From Rodentibacter pneumotropicus DSM 21403 (GTDB lineage Bacteria; Pseudomonadota; Gammaproteobacteria; Enterobacterales; Pasteurellaceae), in the NCBI RefSeq assembly GCF_000379905.1, contig NZ_KB904045.1, positions 1 through 64,000 on the forward strand: 64,000 nt of DNA. The letters are read 5' to 3'. The notes under the pieces were generated by a model. It did not search any database. It was given only the letters and a program-made list of their open reading frames with translations, and was not told the origin of the DNA. Of this stretch, positions 9,154 to 20,123 are shown one piece after another (position 1 is the first letter of the stretch; every line of letters begins with the position of its first letter). Both the position numbers and the translations under genes were made by a program.

Positions 9154-9757
9154 AAATCTTTGTATTGAACGTAATAATAAAACGATTATTGAGGATTTAA
9201 CTTTTCACCTTGAGGGGCAAAAACATCTATTTGTTCAAGGGGATATTGGCACGGGGAAAACCACCTTATTACTTGCGTTACTCGGTTTTGTTCCTATTTC
9301 AAAAGGTGAAATTAGACTGTTTGATAAAATCTGTCAAAAAGAAAAAGATTTTGCGCCATTCAGAGGAATGGTGGGAATCTGTTTTCAAAATGCCGATGAT
9401 CAACTTTTTGGCCCTACCGTATTAGACGATGTGGCTTTTGGTCCGCTTAACCAACAGCACCCTCGTGAATATGCCTATCAGCTTGCCGAACAACAACTTG
9501 AACGTTTGGGAATCGCTCATTTAAAGAATCGCACGGTGCATACCCTTTCCGGCGGTGAGAAAAATTTCACCGCCCTTGCCGGTGTACTTGCTATGCAGCC
9601 TAAGATTTTATTATTGGATGAGCCAACCAATGGACTAGATCGTAAAAATATCGAAAAACTGACCGCACTTTTGCGTGAACTTGGGCTGCCTATGCTCATT
9701 TCTTCACATCATCAAGGGTTTATTGACGGATTAGCCGATGAAATTATCAGTTTATGA
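9140..9757 (+). CDS. nikO: Nickel ECF transporter ATP-binding subunit NikO
   Basis: The start is placed at ATG 9140 (MLSVKNLCIER), preceded by AGGAAAGA inside the nikQ end, giving 205 residues. Motifs in order are Walker A GDIGTGKTT, Q-loop CFQNADDQLF, signature LSGGEKN, Walker B ILLLDEPTNG and switch His in SSHHQG. This is a CbiO-like ATPase that powers NikM/NikQ. It is shorter than the usual ~225-270 residues of CbiO because it lacks the C-terminal extension. A bidirectional terminator follows at 9940. Confidence 0.9.
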   Translation: MLSVKNLCIERNNKTIIEDLTFHLEGQKHLFVQGDIGTGKTTLLLALLGFVPISKGEIRLFDKICQKEKDFAPFRGMVGICFQNADDQLFGPTVLDDVAFGPLNQQHPREYAYQLAEQQLERLGIAHLKNRTVHTLSGGEKNFTALAGVLAMQPKILLLDEPTNGLDRKNIEKLTALLRELGLPMLISSHHQGFIDGLADEIISL

Positions 9758-9779
9758 TTTTCATAAAAATATGAAATAA

Positions 9780-9930
9780 AAAAACGGATGCGTACCTTTG
9801 GGGAAAGGGCAGTAAACTATCAGGAATAGATGCTATTTCAGATATTTTCGAATTTGCTGCAAGAGCAGAGGAAGGTTGTGAGGAAAATAATTATGGCGAT
9901 GGATAAGGCATATCGTTCGGGAAAATAATT
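9780..9930 (+). pseudogene. Possible gene remnant between nikO and pepA
   Basis: Between nikO and the terminator a frame reads GIDAISDIFEFAARAEEGCE, then a short run and an in-frame TGA, with a second tiny frame MAMDKAYRSGK after it. The composition looks coding (charged, amphipathic) but it is broken and has no start. I do not recognise the parent protein. It could also be chance. Confidence 0.25.
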
Positions 9931-9939
9931 CCTAAAAAC

Positions 9940-9975
9940 TGACCGCACTTTGTTGTGATAACGAAAAGTGCGGTC
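9940..9975. terminator. Bidirectional terminator of inverted uptake signals (nikO/pepA)
   Basis: TGACCGCACTT (9940-9950) pairs with AAGTGCGGTCA (9965-9975), with T-rich sequence on the far side of each arm. It lies between convergent genes. Confidence 0.8.
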
Positions 9976-9990
9976 AATTTTATCTCGGTT

Positions 9991-11466
9991 TTATTTCACC
10001 TGATTAATTAAAAATTGCGTGAGTAAAGAAACTGGGCGGCCGGTTGCGCCTTTATTTGCCCCTTGTAACCATGCTGTGCCGGCGATGTCTAAATGCGCCC
10101 AACGGTAGTTTTTGGTGAAGTTAGCCAAAAATGCACCGGCTGTACTTGCACCGCCCCAACGTCCGCCAATATTGGCGAGATCGGCAAATGGCGATTTAAG
10201 CTGTTCTTGGTATTCTTCGCTTAACGGTAAACGCCAAGCTTTATCCGTGGTTTGTTGAGCGGCGTTGAGTAATTCATTTGCAAGATTTTCATCTTCTGAC
10301 ATCAAACCGCTATTGTGCTGTCCTAGTGCGACAACGCACGCACCGGTGAGTGTCGCCACATCGATAACAAGCTCAGGCTCAAAGCGTTCCACATAGGTAA
10401 GTGCATCACATAGCACAAGGCGACCTTCCGCATCTGTATTTAATACTTCCACAGTTAAGCCGTTCATGGTGGTGAGAATATCACCCGGACGATAAGCATT
10501 GCCGTCCGGTAAATTTTCGCAACCGGCAAGTACGCCGATCACATTTAAAGGCAAATTAAGTTCAGCAATAGCTTTCATTGTTCCGAATACGGAAGCTGCG
10601 CCACCCATATCGTATTTCATCTCATCCATATCCGCAGCGGGTTTTAGGGAAATACCACCGGCATCAAAGGTTAGACCTTTGCCAACAAGTATAATCGGTT
10701 TGGTGTTTTTGTCCGGCGCATTATTGAAGTGGAGAATCGACATATAAGCCGGATTTGCCGAACCACGAGAAACCGCAAGATAGGCATTCATCCCTAATTC
10801 AGCCATCATTTGTTCATCAAGGATTTCAAGGGAAAGTGCGGTGGATTTTTCCGCTAAATTTTTAGCTTGATTGGCAAGATAAGCCGGGTTGCACACATTC
10901 GGTGGCATATTGGCAATATCCCGAGCGGCTTTCACGCCGCTTGCAATAGCTTGGGCGTGCGTTATGGCTTGTTGTGCCTGTTTGCAATCGGTATTGAAAA
11001 TAAAATCTTCTAGGCTGATGTTTTCCGATTTTTTAGATTTAAATTGATCGAATTGATAGAGAGTATGTTCGATAGTTTCAATAGCGAAACGGATATTCCA
11101 GTAGAGATCACGATTTTTTAGTTCAACCTCCGTTAAGTAAGACACAACTTCCCGAACATTTGTTTCTTTTAGGTTTTTTAAAAGATTTTGAATGAGTTGC
11201 TTATATTGGTGTTCGTTGAGTTCGCCTTTTTTACCACAGCCGATAATTAAGAGTCGTTTTGCCGAAACGCCATTGAGATCCCGTAGTAATAAGGTTTGCC
11301 CTAATTTACCGGTAATTTCACCGGATTTTATGAGACCACTGAGATAACCTTGCGTTGCAAGATCGATTTCATTGAAACTTTTTGAAAATTCATTGTTCTC
11401 ATACACACCTATTACAATACATTCGCTAGGTTGTGAAAGTGTGGTCAATTTTGCCTGATATTTCAT
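9991..11466 (-). CDS. pepA: Leucyl aminopeptidase (cytosol aminopeptidase)
   Basis: A 491-residue M17 metallopeptidase that removes N-terminal residues from peptides in the cytoplasm and binds two metal ions. The C-terminal catalytic domain shows [23 protein letters not shown] and the family signature [10 protein letters not shown], which supply the metal ligands and catalytic Lys/Arg. The N-terminal ~165 residues form the regulatory domain; in E. coli, PepA also binds DNA there. It is divergent from lptF, the usual Pasteurellaceae arrangement, with the two starts 110 bases apart. It carries an uptake signal near 10835 inside the gene. Confidence 0.96.
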   Translation of the reverse strand: MKYQAKLTTLSQPSECIVIGVYENNEFSKSFNEIDLATQGYLSGLIKSGEITGKLGQTLLLRDLNGVSAKRLLIIGCGKKGELNEHQYKQLIQNLLKNLKETNVREVVSYLTEVELKNRDLYWNIRFAIETIEHTLYQFDQFKSKKSENISLEDFIFNTDCKQAQQAITHAQAIASGVKAARDIANMPPNVCNPAYLANQAKNLAEKSTALSLEILDEQMMAELGMNAYLAVSRGSANPAYMSILHFNNAPDKNTKPIILVGKGLTFDAGGISLKPAADMDEMKYDMGGAASVFGTMKAIAELNLPLNVIGVLAGCENLPDGNAYRPGDILTTMNGLTVEVLNTDAEGRLVLCDALTYVERFEPELVIDVATLTGACVVALGQHNSGLMSEDENLANELLNAAQQTTDKAWRLPLSEEYQEQLKSPFADLANIGGRWGGASTAGAFLANFTKNYRWAHLDIAGTAWLQGANKGATGRPVSLLTQFLINQVK

Positions 11467-11575
11467 ATGATTTCCTTATTTTTTGACTATTTAAATCAGT
11501 GAAAATAAGGTATCATACGCGGTCAATTTTATCCAGTTTTCCCCTCAGTTTTAACGATAAACATAACGAAATAAG

Positions 11576-12670
11576 ATGATTTTAACGCGATATTTAACGA
11601 AAGAAGTCTTCAAGAGCCAAGTTGCGGTTTTGTTCATTTTGCTGTTGATTTTTTTCTGCCAGCAACTTGTGCGAGTGCTTGGTTCTGCGGCAAATGGTAA
11701 TGTACCGGCAGATTTGGTTTTTTCTTTGCTTGGGCTTGGTATGCCGACCATGGCGCAATTAATGTTGCCGTTGTGTTTGTTTATTGCCATTTTGCTGACA
11801 TTTGGGCGTTTGTATGCGGAAAGTGAAATTACTGTGATGCGTGCTTGCGGTGTCGGTCAGCGGATTTTAGTGCGTGTTGTGCTCATGCTGTCTTTGTTCA
11901 CCGCTGGTTTGGCCGCATATAATGCCTTATGGCTTTCTCCTTGGGCGATTCAAAAACAAAGCACTATTGTAGAAGATGCGAAAGCGAATCCATCAATGGG
12001 GGCACTTTCTTCCGGACAGTTTATGTCCGGCAGTAATAATAATTTTGTATTGTTTATTGATAACATTAAAGGCAATCAAATAAATGAGGTTTACCTATTT
12101 CAAACCGCACCAAAAGGACAAACCAAACCTTCCGTCATTACTGCGGAAAGAGGGGAATTAAAAGTCCTGCCAAATGGCGATCAAGTACTGAATTTGCAAA
12201 ATACACAACGGGTGGAAGGCACTGCCGCGTTGCCGGATTTTCGTATCACCCACTTTGACGATTATCAGGCTTATCTGGGATTTCAAGCCACAGATAACAA
12301 ATCTGACGAAGCCGCAGCACTTTCTTCTGAAGAATTAGTGAAACAAAATAGTGTAGCGGCAAAAGCTGAATTACATTGGCGGATTAGCCTTATTTTAGCT
12401 GTACCGTTAATGGCGTTAATTGCAGTGCCGTTAAGTCGTGTGAATCCAAGACAAGGGCGTTTTGCAAAGATTTTACCGGCATTATTGCTCTATCTCATTT
12501 ATTTTTTATTACAAAGTTCATTTAAATCTGCCGGTTCGGCAGGAAAATTAGATGCGGCAATTTTTATGCCTGCCGTGAATGTTATTTTCTTATTACTTGG
12601 AATTGTATTAAATAGTTGGGATAGCGTACCGATGTATAAATTGCGCCGTCTTTTTAGCCGAAAAGGGTAA
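11576..12670 (+). CDS. lptF: LPS export ABC permease LptF
   Basis: A 364-residue inner-membrane permease starting [15 protein letters not shown]. It has three N-terminal membrane helices, a periplasmic beta-jellyroll of about 150-200 residues, and three C-terminal helices, the standard LptF/LptG layout. With LptG and the LptB ATPase it extracts lipopolysaccharide from the inner membrane and passes it to LptC. lptG follows after 5 bases, so the two are co-transcribed. It is divergent from pepA. Confidence 0.94.
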   Translation: MILTRYLTKEVFKSQVAVLFILLLIFFCQQLVRVLGSAANGNVPADLVFSLLGLGMPTMAQLMLPLCLFIAILLTFGRLYAESEITVMRACGVGQRILVRVVLMLSLFTAGLAAYNALWLSPWAIQKQSTIVEDAKANPSMGALSSGQFMSGSNNNFVLFIDNIKGNQINEVYLFQTAPKGQTKPSVITAERGELKVLPNGDQVLNLQNTQRVEGTAALPDFRITHFDDYQAYLGFQATDNKSDEAAALSSEELVKQNSVAAKAELHWRISLILAVPLMALIAVPLSRVNPRQGRFAKILPALLLYLIYFLLQSSFKSAGSAGKLDAAIFMPAVNVIFLLLGIVLNSWDSVPMYKLRRLFSRKG

Positions 12671-12675
12671 GCTGA

Positions 12676-13755
12676 ATGATGATGAATACCTTAGACCGTT
12701 ATATTGGTAAAAGCATTTTAGGGGCGATTTTTGCAACATTGCTCACCCTTGTGGGGTTGTCTGCAATCATTAAATTTGTTGAGCAGTTTCGCAGTGTTGG
12801 TAAAGGCACTTATGATGTTCTACAGGCGGTTAGTTTTACTTTTTTAACCATACCCAAGGATGTGGAAACTTTTTTTCCTATGGCGGCATTATTAGGTGCG
12901 TTGATCGCTCTTGGTAATTTAGCCAGCCGCAGTGAATTGGTGGTGATGCAATCAGCCGGTTTTTCACGTTTTAAAATTGGATTAGCAGTGATGAAAACCG
13001 CCTTACCATTGGTTATTTTGACGATGGTGATTGGTGAATGGGGTATTCCTCAAACGGAGCAATTCGCTCGTGATATGAGAGCCCGTGCAATCTCAGGCGG
13101 TTCAATGCTTTCAATAAAAAATGGCGTGTGGGCAAAGGATGGTCAACGTTTTGTTTTTGTTCGCCGTGTCACTGATAATGTGAAATTAAATGACGTTTAT
13201 ATTTACACTTTTGATGACAATCGAAATTTAACGCAGTTGAAACATGCCAATCAGGCGACTTATTCCTTGGAAGAAAATAAATGGAAACTTCATCAGGTAA
13301 ACGATTCAACTATTCAAAAAGAAACGATTACTACGATAAATCGTTTAACCGAGTCTTGGGAAACGAATTTAACACCGGATAAGTTGGGCGCTGTATCATT
13401 GCGTCCAACCTCATTATCTATCAGCGGATTATATGAATATATTCACTTTTTAAAAGAAACCGGACAAGATACACGGCGTTTTGAATTAACGTTTTGGCGT
13501 AAGGTTTTTCAACCACTTTCTGTGGGGGTGATGATGATGTTAGCGTTGTCTTTTATATTCGGATCATTGCGTAGTGTAACGGCGGGCGCGAGAATTGTGA
13601 CGGGAATCTGTTTTGGCTTCTTATTTTATGTCGTAAATGAGATTTTTGGACAAATGAGCGTAGTTTATAATATGCCGGCAGTATTTGGTGCTTTGATTCC
13701 AAGTTTATTGTTTATTGCGATTATTTGGTGGTTATTGAGCCGAAAGCGGGATTAA
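12676..13755 (+). CDS. lptG: LPS export ABC permease LptG
   Basis: Up to 359 residues. Three in-frame ATGs stand in tandem (12676, 12679, 12682) and the family usually begins MNTLDRYIG, so 12682 is as likely as 12676. Six membrane helices flank a periplasmic jellyroll domain, as in LptF. It forms the heterodimeric permease with LptF for lipopolysaccharide transport. An uptake-signal terminator follows at 13768-13825, shared with convergent fbp. Confidence 0.94.
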   Translation: MMMNTLDRYIGKSILGAIFATLLTLVGLSAIIKFVEQFRSVGKGTYDVLQAVSFTFLTIPKDVETFFPMAALLGALIALGNLASRSELVVMQSAGFSRFKIGLAVMKTALPLVILTMVIGEWGIPQTEQFARDMRARAISGGSMLSIKNGVWAKDGQRFVFVRRVTDNVKLNDVYIYTFDDNRNLTQLKHANQATYSLEENKWKLHQVNDSTIQKETITTINRLTESWETNLTPDKLGAVSLRPTSLSISGLYEYIHFLKETGQDTRRFELTFWRKVFQPLSVGVMMMLALSFIFGSLRSVTAGARIVTGICFGFLFYVVNEIFGQMSVVYNMPAVFGALIPSLLFIAIIWWLLSRKRD

Positions 13756-13767
13756 TTTTTATATAGA

Positions 13768-13825
13768 AAAAGTGCGGTCAGTTTCAGAAGAGTTTTAAAA
13801 TTCCTTTGAAACTGACCGCACTTTT
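13768..13825. terminator. Long bidirectional terminator of inverted uptake signals (lptG/fbp)
   Basis: AAAAGTGCGGTCAGTTTC (13768-13785) and its reverse complement (13808-13825) form an 18-bp perfect stem with a 22-base loop. The arms include the extended uptake signal. The stem is between convergent genes. Confidence 0.8.
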
Positions 13826-13830
13826 GTTCA

Positions 13831-14835
13831 TTATTCTTCTTTAAAGATAAGCATCATTTCTTCCGCTTTTTTTACCATTTCTTCAGAGCCAACAAACAAC
13901 GGTACCCGTTCGTGTAATTCTTTCGGTTCAATATCTAAAATTCGACGATAGCCATCAGTGGCTAATCCCCCCGCTTGTTCAGCCAAAAATGCCATAGGGT
14001 TGCCTTCATAAAGTAAACGCAATTTCCCTTTTGGATAGTTAGTAGCGCTAGGATAAATGTAAATTCCACCTTTTAATAAATTGCGATGAAAATCGGCAAC
14101 AAGGGAACCGATATAACGTGAAGCATAAGGACGTTGTGTCGCTTTATCTTCCTCTTGGCAATATTTAATGTATTTTTTCACACCTTGTGGAAATTTGAGA
14201 TATTGTCCTTCGTTAATGGAATAAATACGCCCATCTTTTGGCATTTTCATATTTTCGTGGGAAAGACAAAATGTGCCAATAGAAGGATCGTAGGTGAATC
14301 CGTTTACACCATGTCCTGTGGTATAGACCAGCATCGTGGACGAACCGTATACAATATAGCCTGCGGCCACTTGTTTATTGCCGGGTTGGAGGAAATCTTC
14401 CATGGTGACCGGTGTGCCAATAGGAGAGACGCGGCGATAAATCGAGAAAATAGTTCCTACGGATACGTTTACATCAATATTGGATGAGCCATCAAGGGGA
14501 TCGGTTAAAATCACATATTTCGCATTGCGACCACGTTCTGTATCAAAGGCGATAAAACTTTCCTCTTCTTCAGAGGCAAAGCCGGCTACTTCTTCGCGCG
14601 CCATAAGGGCTGCTTTCATTGTATTGTGAGCAAAGAGATCGAGCTTCATTTGGCTTTCACCTTGCACGTTTTCAAGCCCGGATTGACCTAAAATATTAGT
14701 TAGTCCGGCTTTGTTTATATCGCGATGAATAATTTTAGCCAATAAGCGGATCGATGATAAAATTCCACTTAATTCTCCTTTTGCATTAGGATATTCAGCT
14801 TGGCGTTCTACAATAAATTCACTTAATGTTTTCAT
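13831..14835 (-). CDS. fbp: Fructose-1,6-bisphosphatase class I
   Basis: A 334-residue gluconeogenic enzyme that hydrolyses fructose 1,6-bisphosphate to fructose 6-phosphate. Metal-binding motif [12 protein letters not shown] lies at about residues 112-123, and the substrate-binding [20 protein letters not shown] region at about 255-274. Length matches E. coli Fbp (332). A CRP-type site about 75-90 bases upstream suggests catabolite control. It is convergent with lptG and shares the terminator there. Confidence 0.96.
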   Translation of the reverse strand: MKTLSEFIVERQAEYPNAKGELSGILSSIRLLAKIIHRDINKAGLTNILGQSGLENVQGESQMKLDLFAHNTMKAALMAREEVAGFASEEEESFIAFDTERGRNAKYVILTDPLDGSSNIDVNVSVGTIFSIYRRVSPIGTPVTMEDFLQPGNKQVAAGYIVYGSSTMLVYTTGHGVNGFTYDPSIGTFCLSHENMKMPKDGRIYSINEGQYLKFPQGVKKYIKYCQEEDKATQRPYASRYIGSLVADFHRNLLKGGIYIYPSATNYPKGKLRLLYEGNPMAFLAEQAGGLATDGYRRILDIEPKELHERVPLFVGSEEMVKKAEEMMLIFKEE

Positions 14836-14909
14836 AATGTTTCCTTTTAGTAATGCTTGTAGAAATTATATGTCATTTAAAATTTTCCCAAAAAGCCAAT
14901 TTTCAATAA

Positions 14910-14925
14910 TGAGATCTCGATCACA
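14910..14925 (-). promoter_or_regulatory. CRP-type site upstream of fbp
   Basis: The sequence TGAGATCTCGATCACA matches TGTGA-N6-TCACA at nine of ten positions. It lies 75-90 bases before the fbp start. Control of a gluconeogenic gene by CRP is plausible but inferred. Confidence 0.5.
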
Positions 14926-15056
14926 AAAATTTTATATTTTTAAAATTAGGGTAGCGCCACCACAGTGATAGCGATGCAGCCCATTATTGGCTAAGATATT
15001 TTTCTAAATGAATATCCATAATATCGACTAAATATTTGAGAAAAGAAACATCTTGC

Positions 15057-15350
15057 CTATTGATCTAATTTCTGTTCAAGGGAAAGGAAATTTTGAGCTT
15101 GAAAGAATTTCTTTTGGAGTGGAATTAATGCGAAGAAAATATTGGCTTCTTGGATCGCCAGTAGATGAAGTTTTTCAAGTTGTGAGGCGAGAGCGGTAAT
15201 TTCTTGACGGTATTTGGGTTAATTGGGCTTCAGTGAGTGAAATCGTCCTTTTTTGCGGATGACGAAAAGTCAGCTTTTTTAAGAGTGAAGGGGGCGGCTA
15301 AAGAAAACGGGAGGCGTTTCAAGGTAATGAATAATGTCTTGTTCGTTCAT
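15057..15350 (-). pseudogene. Decayed DUF484-family gene
   Basis: The minus strand from ATG 15350 reads MNEQDIIHYLETPPVFF, close to the DUF484 N-terminus. Then come an in-frame TAA and KKLTFRHPQKRTISLTEAQL, a frameshift, and KYRQEITALASQLEKL with NIFFALIPLQKKFFQAQNFL and EQKLDQ before another stop at 15057. The order and spacing of these blocks match the first ~110 residues of DUF484 proteins. The C-terminal GAF-like half is missing. At least one nonsense mutation and one frameshift are present, so it is a relic. It accounts for most of the 586-base gap between fbp and purA. Confidence 0.8.
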
Positions 15351-15371
15351 AATGTGTTATTCAGAACAGAA

Positions 15372-15402
15372 GAAAAAAAGACCGCACTTTTGAGTGCGGT
15401 CG
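15372..15402 (-). terminator. purA terminator of inverted uptake signals
   Basis: On the minus strand GACCGCACT pairs with AGTGCGGTC across a 4-base loop (15380-15401), followed directly by a run of seven T residues. It lies just after the purA stop. Confidence 0.85.
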
Positions 15403-15421
15403 GAAAATAATAATAAGAAAA

Positions 15422-16732
<1,311 letters not shown>

Positions 16733-16923
16733 TTAAATTTGCTTGATTGATCAAATGTATGACCAGATGTCTTTTATTCTTTTTGATTATCCTAAAAATT
16801 AAATTCTACACTTATACATTTAATTGAGGGATGAATATCAGTTTAGAACGAATCACGGCTGGCTATATTAAACTATTCTGCTATGACTTTCTAGCTTTGA
16901 TGCCTCTTCAATGTAATGATAAA

Positions 16924-17703
16924 TCAACGGTTTTTCCGTTCACGACGAAATAAAATGCTGAATAATCCAAGTAATAGACCGATTCCGGCACCAATGCCTC
17001 CCCAGCTGTATCGTCCTTTTGCTTCGGGCTGTTGTGGACTTTTGATGAAATGAAATGCGGTAAAATTATCGTCAAGCGGATTAACGGACTTCATCATCTC
17101 GAGTTTTCCTTGCCAATCTTGACGTTCTATACTACTGCCATAAGGAATGTTACTTAAATTAAGCTCTGCTGCGGTTTTCACTTGGGTAAATAAATTTTTC
17201 CATCGGAGAATGAGGTCATCATACATTACTTTTCTTGTGATGATATTGTTATTATCAAGAAGTGAGAAAAGCTGAGTCTGCGATTCTTCCGCTTCATTTA
17301 AGGTGAGTATGATTTTTCCGCTGTTATAACTAAGCGGTTGGAAACGGGTATTTTTGATTAAATCATCTAATAATTGGGTATTTTTTGTGGTGTCTTCACT
17401 GATTTTTTGCTTGTAATAGGGCGAATTTTCCCAAAAATTTTTTAGGTTGTCATAAGAAACCAGCTGCTCAGTAAAGTTTTGATAGACTAATTCGGAAATT
17501 TTACTTTCTGCATTATCTTTCCCTTGTATCAGTTGGTACATGGAGAAGAGAGAAAAATAGTTACCCAGCTCGGATAGGGTAGGATGAGTGATTTCCGCTT
17601 CTGTTTTCCATTCAGGCTTTATCCAATAGCTTGAGGTGTAGCTGATTACGCCAAAAAGTGCGGTTGAAATCAAGAGTGTTTTTAGTGTCTTCAAATATGA
17701 CAT
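16924..17703 (-). CDS. Wzz-like polysaccharide chain-length determinant protein
   Basis: A 259-residue protein with an N-terminal membrane helix (about 8-27), a long periplasmic region, and a C-terminal helix GGIGAGIGLLLGLFSILF followed by RRERKNR. Two terminal helices around a helical periplasmic domain, with a proline/glycine-rich start to the second helix, is the plan of polysaccharide co-polymerases (Wzz/WzzE). It is shorter than most Wzz (about 325). These proteins set the length of surface polysaccharide made by Wzy. No polysaccharide genes flank it (purA and lysC do), so its partner is unknown. Confidence 0.7.
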   Translation of the reverse strand: MSYLKTLKTLLISTALFGVISYTSSYWIKPEWKTEAEITHPTLSELGNYFSLFSMYQLIQGKDNAESKISELVYQNFTEQLVSYDNLKNFWENSPYYKQKISEDTTKNTQLLDDLIKNTRFQPLSYNSGKIILTLNEAEESQTQLFSLLDNNNIITRKVMYDDLILRWKNLFTQVKTAAELNLSNIPYGSSIERQDWQGKLEMMKSVNPLDDNFTAFHFIKSPQQPEAKGRYSWGGIGAGIGLLLGLFSILFRRERKNR

Positions 17704-17860
17704 TCTGTATTTCCTATTCGTTTTTTATTGAGATTTTATTCTAAGATTCCTTTTCTTTCTACATTATTTACGGCTTAGAATAAAGGGCAATAACATTGAA
17801 GTCACATTTTGATTGGCTTAAAAAGTGACTTCGTTGATTTTTAATTTTAAGTAACGGAGA

Positions 17861-19213
17861 CTATTCAAATAACGATTTGTGTAAAGAGCGAAGCACCTCA
17901 TCTGCGTGTTCACTCTGCACTAACATACAAATGTTATTGGTGCTGGCACCGTAGCTGATCATACGAATACTATAAGGCTCTAGCGTATCAAAAATACGTT
18001 TTGCCACTCCGGTTGCAATATGTAAATCATTACCGATTAGCGCCACTAAGGATAAGCCGGTATCCACTTTCACTGTGCAATATTGTCTGAGTTCTTCCAA
18101 TAATTCGTCGGAGAGTAATTTTGTACCGGATGATGTTGAACCTGTTTTATCTAAGGTTAATGCGATACTGATTTCTGATGTGGTAATGGTATCCACTGAG
18201 ATTTTATATTTTGCCAAAATACCGAATACATTTGCCAAGAAACCTTGAGCATGTAACATATTCAAGCTGGAAAGGGTCAATAATGTTTGGTCTCTACGCA
18301 ATGCGATAGCTCGGAAAGTTGGTCTGGGTTGCGGATCGCGGGTTACCCAAGTTCCGCCATCTTGTGGCGCTTTACTCGAACCTACATATACGGGAATATT
18401 ACTTCGCACAGCAGGTAATAATGTTGCCGGATGAAGAACTTTTGCGCCGAAAGTCGCCATTTCTGCCGCCTCGGCAAAACTCATCGTGTCAATGCGTTGT
18501 GCCACCGATACAATGCGGGGATCCGTGGTGTAAATGCCGGCAACATCAGTCCAAATCAACACATCTTTTGCGTTTAATACCTCGGCTAATAAGGCGGCAG
18601 AGTAGTCGCTGCCACCACGCCCTAATGTCGTTGTTTTCCCGCTCGGTTCACGACCGATAAAACCTTGAGTAATGATTAATTCACCACGATCAATTAATGG
18701 TTTTAAAATATTGTCGCTATTGTTTTGAGTTTTTTCGTCATCCGGTACGGCTTTGCCAAAATGATTATTGGTTGCCACGATATTACGCACATCCATCCAA
18801 GTTGCACTGGTGTTTTGTTCACGTAAAATTTCAATAAAAATTTGCGTGGACATCATTTCGCCGTGGCTGATTAATTCGTCTGTTAATGCAGTTGAAGTAG
18901 CGAGGCTTGCGGCTTCGGAAAGATATTCGATATTTTCAATGTATTTTTCAATGATCGGACGAACTTGGCTGTCATCTTTCAGCTCATTTAAGATATTTTC
19001 TTGAATTTGGCGTACTTCACCAACCAATCTTCTGCGTTCTTCCGCTTCTACACCCTTTGCGAGTTCCACTAAAAGATTTGTGACACCGGCAGAGGCGGAG
19101 AGTACGACAATGCGAGTATTTGGATCGTCAATAATAATTCTTGCGCAGGCTGTCATTGCTGTGTAGTTGGCAACGGAAGTACCGCCAAATTTAGCCACCG
19201 ATAAATGAGACAT
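17861..19213 (-). CDS. lysC: Lysine-sensitive aspartokinase III
   Basis: A 450-residue monofunctional aspartate kinase, matching E. coli LysC (449). It phosphorylates aspartate in the first step towards lysine, threonine and methionine. The kinase domain begins VAKFGGTSVAN and contains TLGRGGSDYSAALLAE at about residue 200. The C-terminal ~150 residues form paired ACT domains for lysine feedback (SISVDTITTSE-type and GNDLHIATGVAKRIF regions). The 112-base upstream gap is too short for a lysine riboswitch and I see none. Confidence 0.95.
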   Translation of the reverse strand: MSHLSVAKFGGTSVANYTAMTACARIIIDDPNTRIVVLSASAGVTNLLVELAKGVEAEERRRLVGEVRQIQENILNELKDDSQVRPIIEKYIENIEYLSEAASLATSTALTDELISHGEMMSTQIFIEILREQNTSATWMDVRNIVATNNHFGKAVPDDEKTQNNSDNILKPLIDRGELIITQGFIGREPSGKTTTLGRGGSDYSAALLAEVLNAKDVLIWTDVAGIYTTDPRIVSVAQRIDTMSFAEAAEMATFGAKVLHPATLLPAVRSNIPVYVGSSKAPQDGGTWVTRDPQPRPTFRAIALRRDQTLLTLSSLNMLHAQGFLANVFGILAKYKISVDTITTSEISIALTLDKTGSTSSGTKLLSDELLEELRQYCTVKVDTGLSLVALIGNDLHIATGVAKRIFDTLEPYSIRMISYGASTNNICMLVQSEHADEVLRSLHKSLFE

Positions 19214-19325
19214 AAGATATTTCCCTATTAATAGAATGTTTTAAGTATAGTGTTTGCAAGACATAGAAATAACGATTTAGTAAAAAATTGTCAAATAGAT
19301 TTCATAGAAAATTGATTAGATTTTT

Positions 19326-20081
19326 TTATTCATTATCAGGAAGGGGAAGGGGTTCAGGGGATCCTAAAAAATAAGGTTGGATGCCTATCACTAAATCAAA
19401 AATTGCCTTCACTCGGGCAAAGGTTTCCCGAATACGTGTACCCAAATAAGTATCAGGCTGTTTTGCCGCGAAACAAATCGCATCAATATCATGATGTTTG
19501 GCGATAAACAAAGCGCGTTCGCAATGAAATTTCTGGCTGATAATAGTATATGAAGGGACTTGGAATACTTTATTGGCCCGCACCACAGAATCTAATGTGC
19601 GAAATCCTGCAAAATCCTGAAAAAGGCGATCTCTTGGGACATCCATTTTTCGTAAATCCCTTAGCATTGTGCGTGGCTCATTGTATTGTGATGTTCGATT
19701 ATCACCGCTGAGAAGAAGATAGCTTACTTTTTGATGATCAATGAGCGTCTTAGCTGCTGCAAGACGATTGGTGTAGTAATCGTTGGTTTTGCCTGTGGCG
19801 ACATATTTGGATGTGCCAAGTACAACACCATAAGGGTGATAAGGTAATTTGTCCACGTCTTCAAATACACTATCACGAACATAAAAACTGATAGATTGAT
19901 CGATTATCAGGCAAATTAAAAGAAACGATACACTCACGTAGTACATCCAACGAATCATTTTTTTTAAATGAAAGCGATGCCAAAGGGAAAGTGTGGTCAT
20001 TTTGAGAGATGTTTTTGAATCAATCATGCTAACTAAAGTAATGAAAACTTGAGGTAATTTCAAGCTGAATTTTGTATCCAT
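19326..20081 (-). CDS. sanA: SanA-like DUF218 inner-membrane protein
   Basis: Up to 251 residues. The YdcF/SanA domain shows GVVLGTSKYVATGKTN, YLLLSGDNRTSQYNEP, DFAGFRTLDSVVRANKVF and SQKFHCERALFIA, very close to E. coli SanA (vancomycin exclusion at high temperature, envelope barrier function). One membrane helix lies at about residues 45-63. SanA proteins begin only a few residues before this helix, so the true start is probably ATG 20000 or 19958. None of the candidates has a strong ribosome-binding site. It is divergent from metX. Confidence 0.87.
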   Translation of the reverse strand: MDTKFSLKLPQVFITLVSMIDSKTSLKMTTLSLWHRFHLKKMIRWMYYVSVSFLLICLIIDQSISFYVRDSVFEDVDKLPYHPYGVVLGTSKYVATGKTNDYYTNRLAAAKTLIDHQKVSYLLLSGDNRTSQYNEPRTMLRDLRKMDVPRDRLFQDFAGFRTLDSVVRANKVFQVPSYTIISQKFHCERALFIAKHHDIDAICFAAKQPDTYLGTRIRETFARVKAIFDLVIGIQPYFLGSPEPLPLPDNE

Positions 20082-20095
20082 CGTCCCGTGTTTTA

Positions 20096-20119
20096 TTTTA
20101 GCCGTTTAGACGGCTAAAA
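20096..20119 (+). promoter_or_regulatory. Palindromic MetJ-like operator upstream of metX
   Basis: TTTTAGCCGTTTAGACGGCTAAAA is a 24-base palindrome except for the centre. Its core AGCCGTTT/AGACGGCT reads as two adjacent met boxes (consensus AGACGTCT). It lies just upstream of a TTGACA promoter box. A MetJ operator fits the neighbouring methionine gene. A terminator role is less likely because no T-run follows. Confidence 0.6.
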
Positions 20120-20123
20120 TTTC

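Noticed and set aside
14134-14487. 117-codon rightward frame inside fbp
   Set aside because: It is antisense to the well-conserved fbp gene and has no homology-like features.
17798-17832. GAAGTCAC/GTGACTTC inverted repeat after lysC as terminator
   Set aside because: Stem is only 8 bp and no T-run follows on the lysC strand.
19214-19325. Lysine riboswitch before lysC
   Set aside because: Only 112 bases lie upstream of lysC, less than the usual riboswitch length, and no matching stems are seen.
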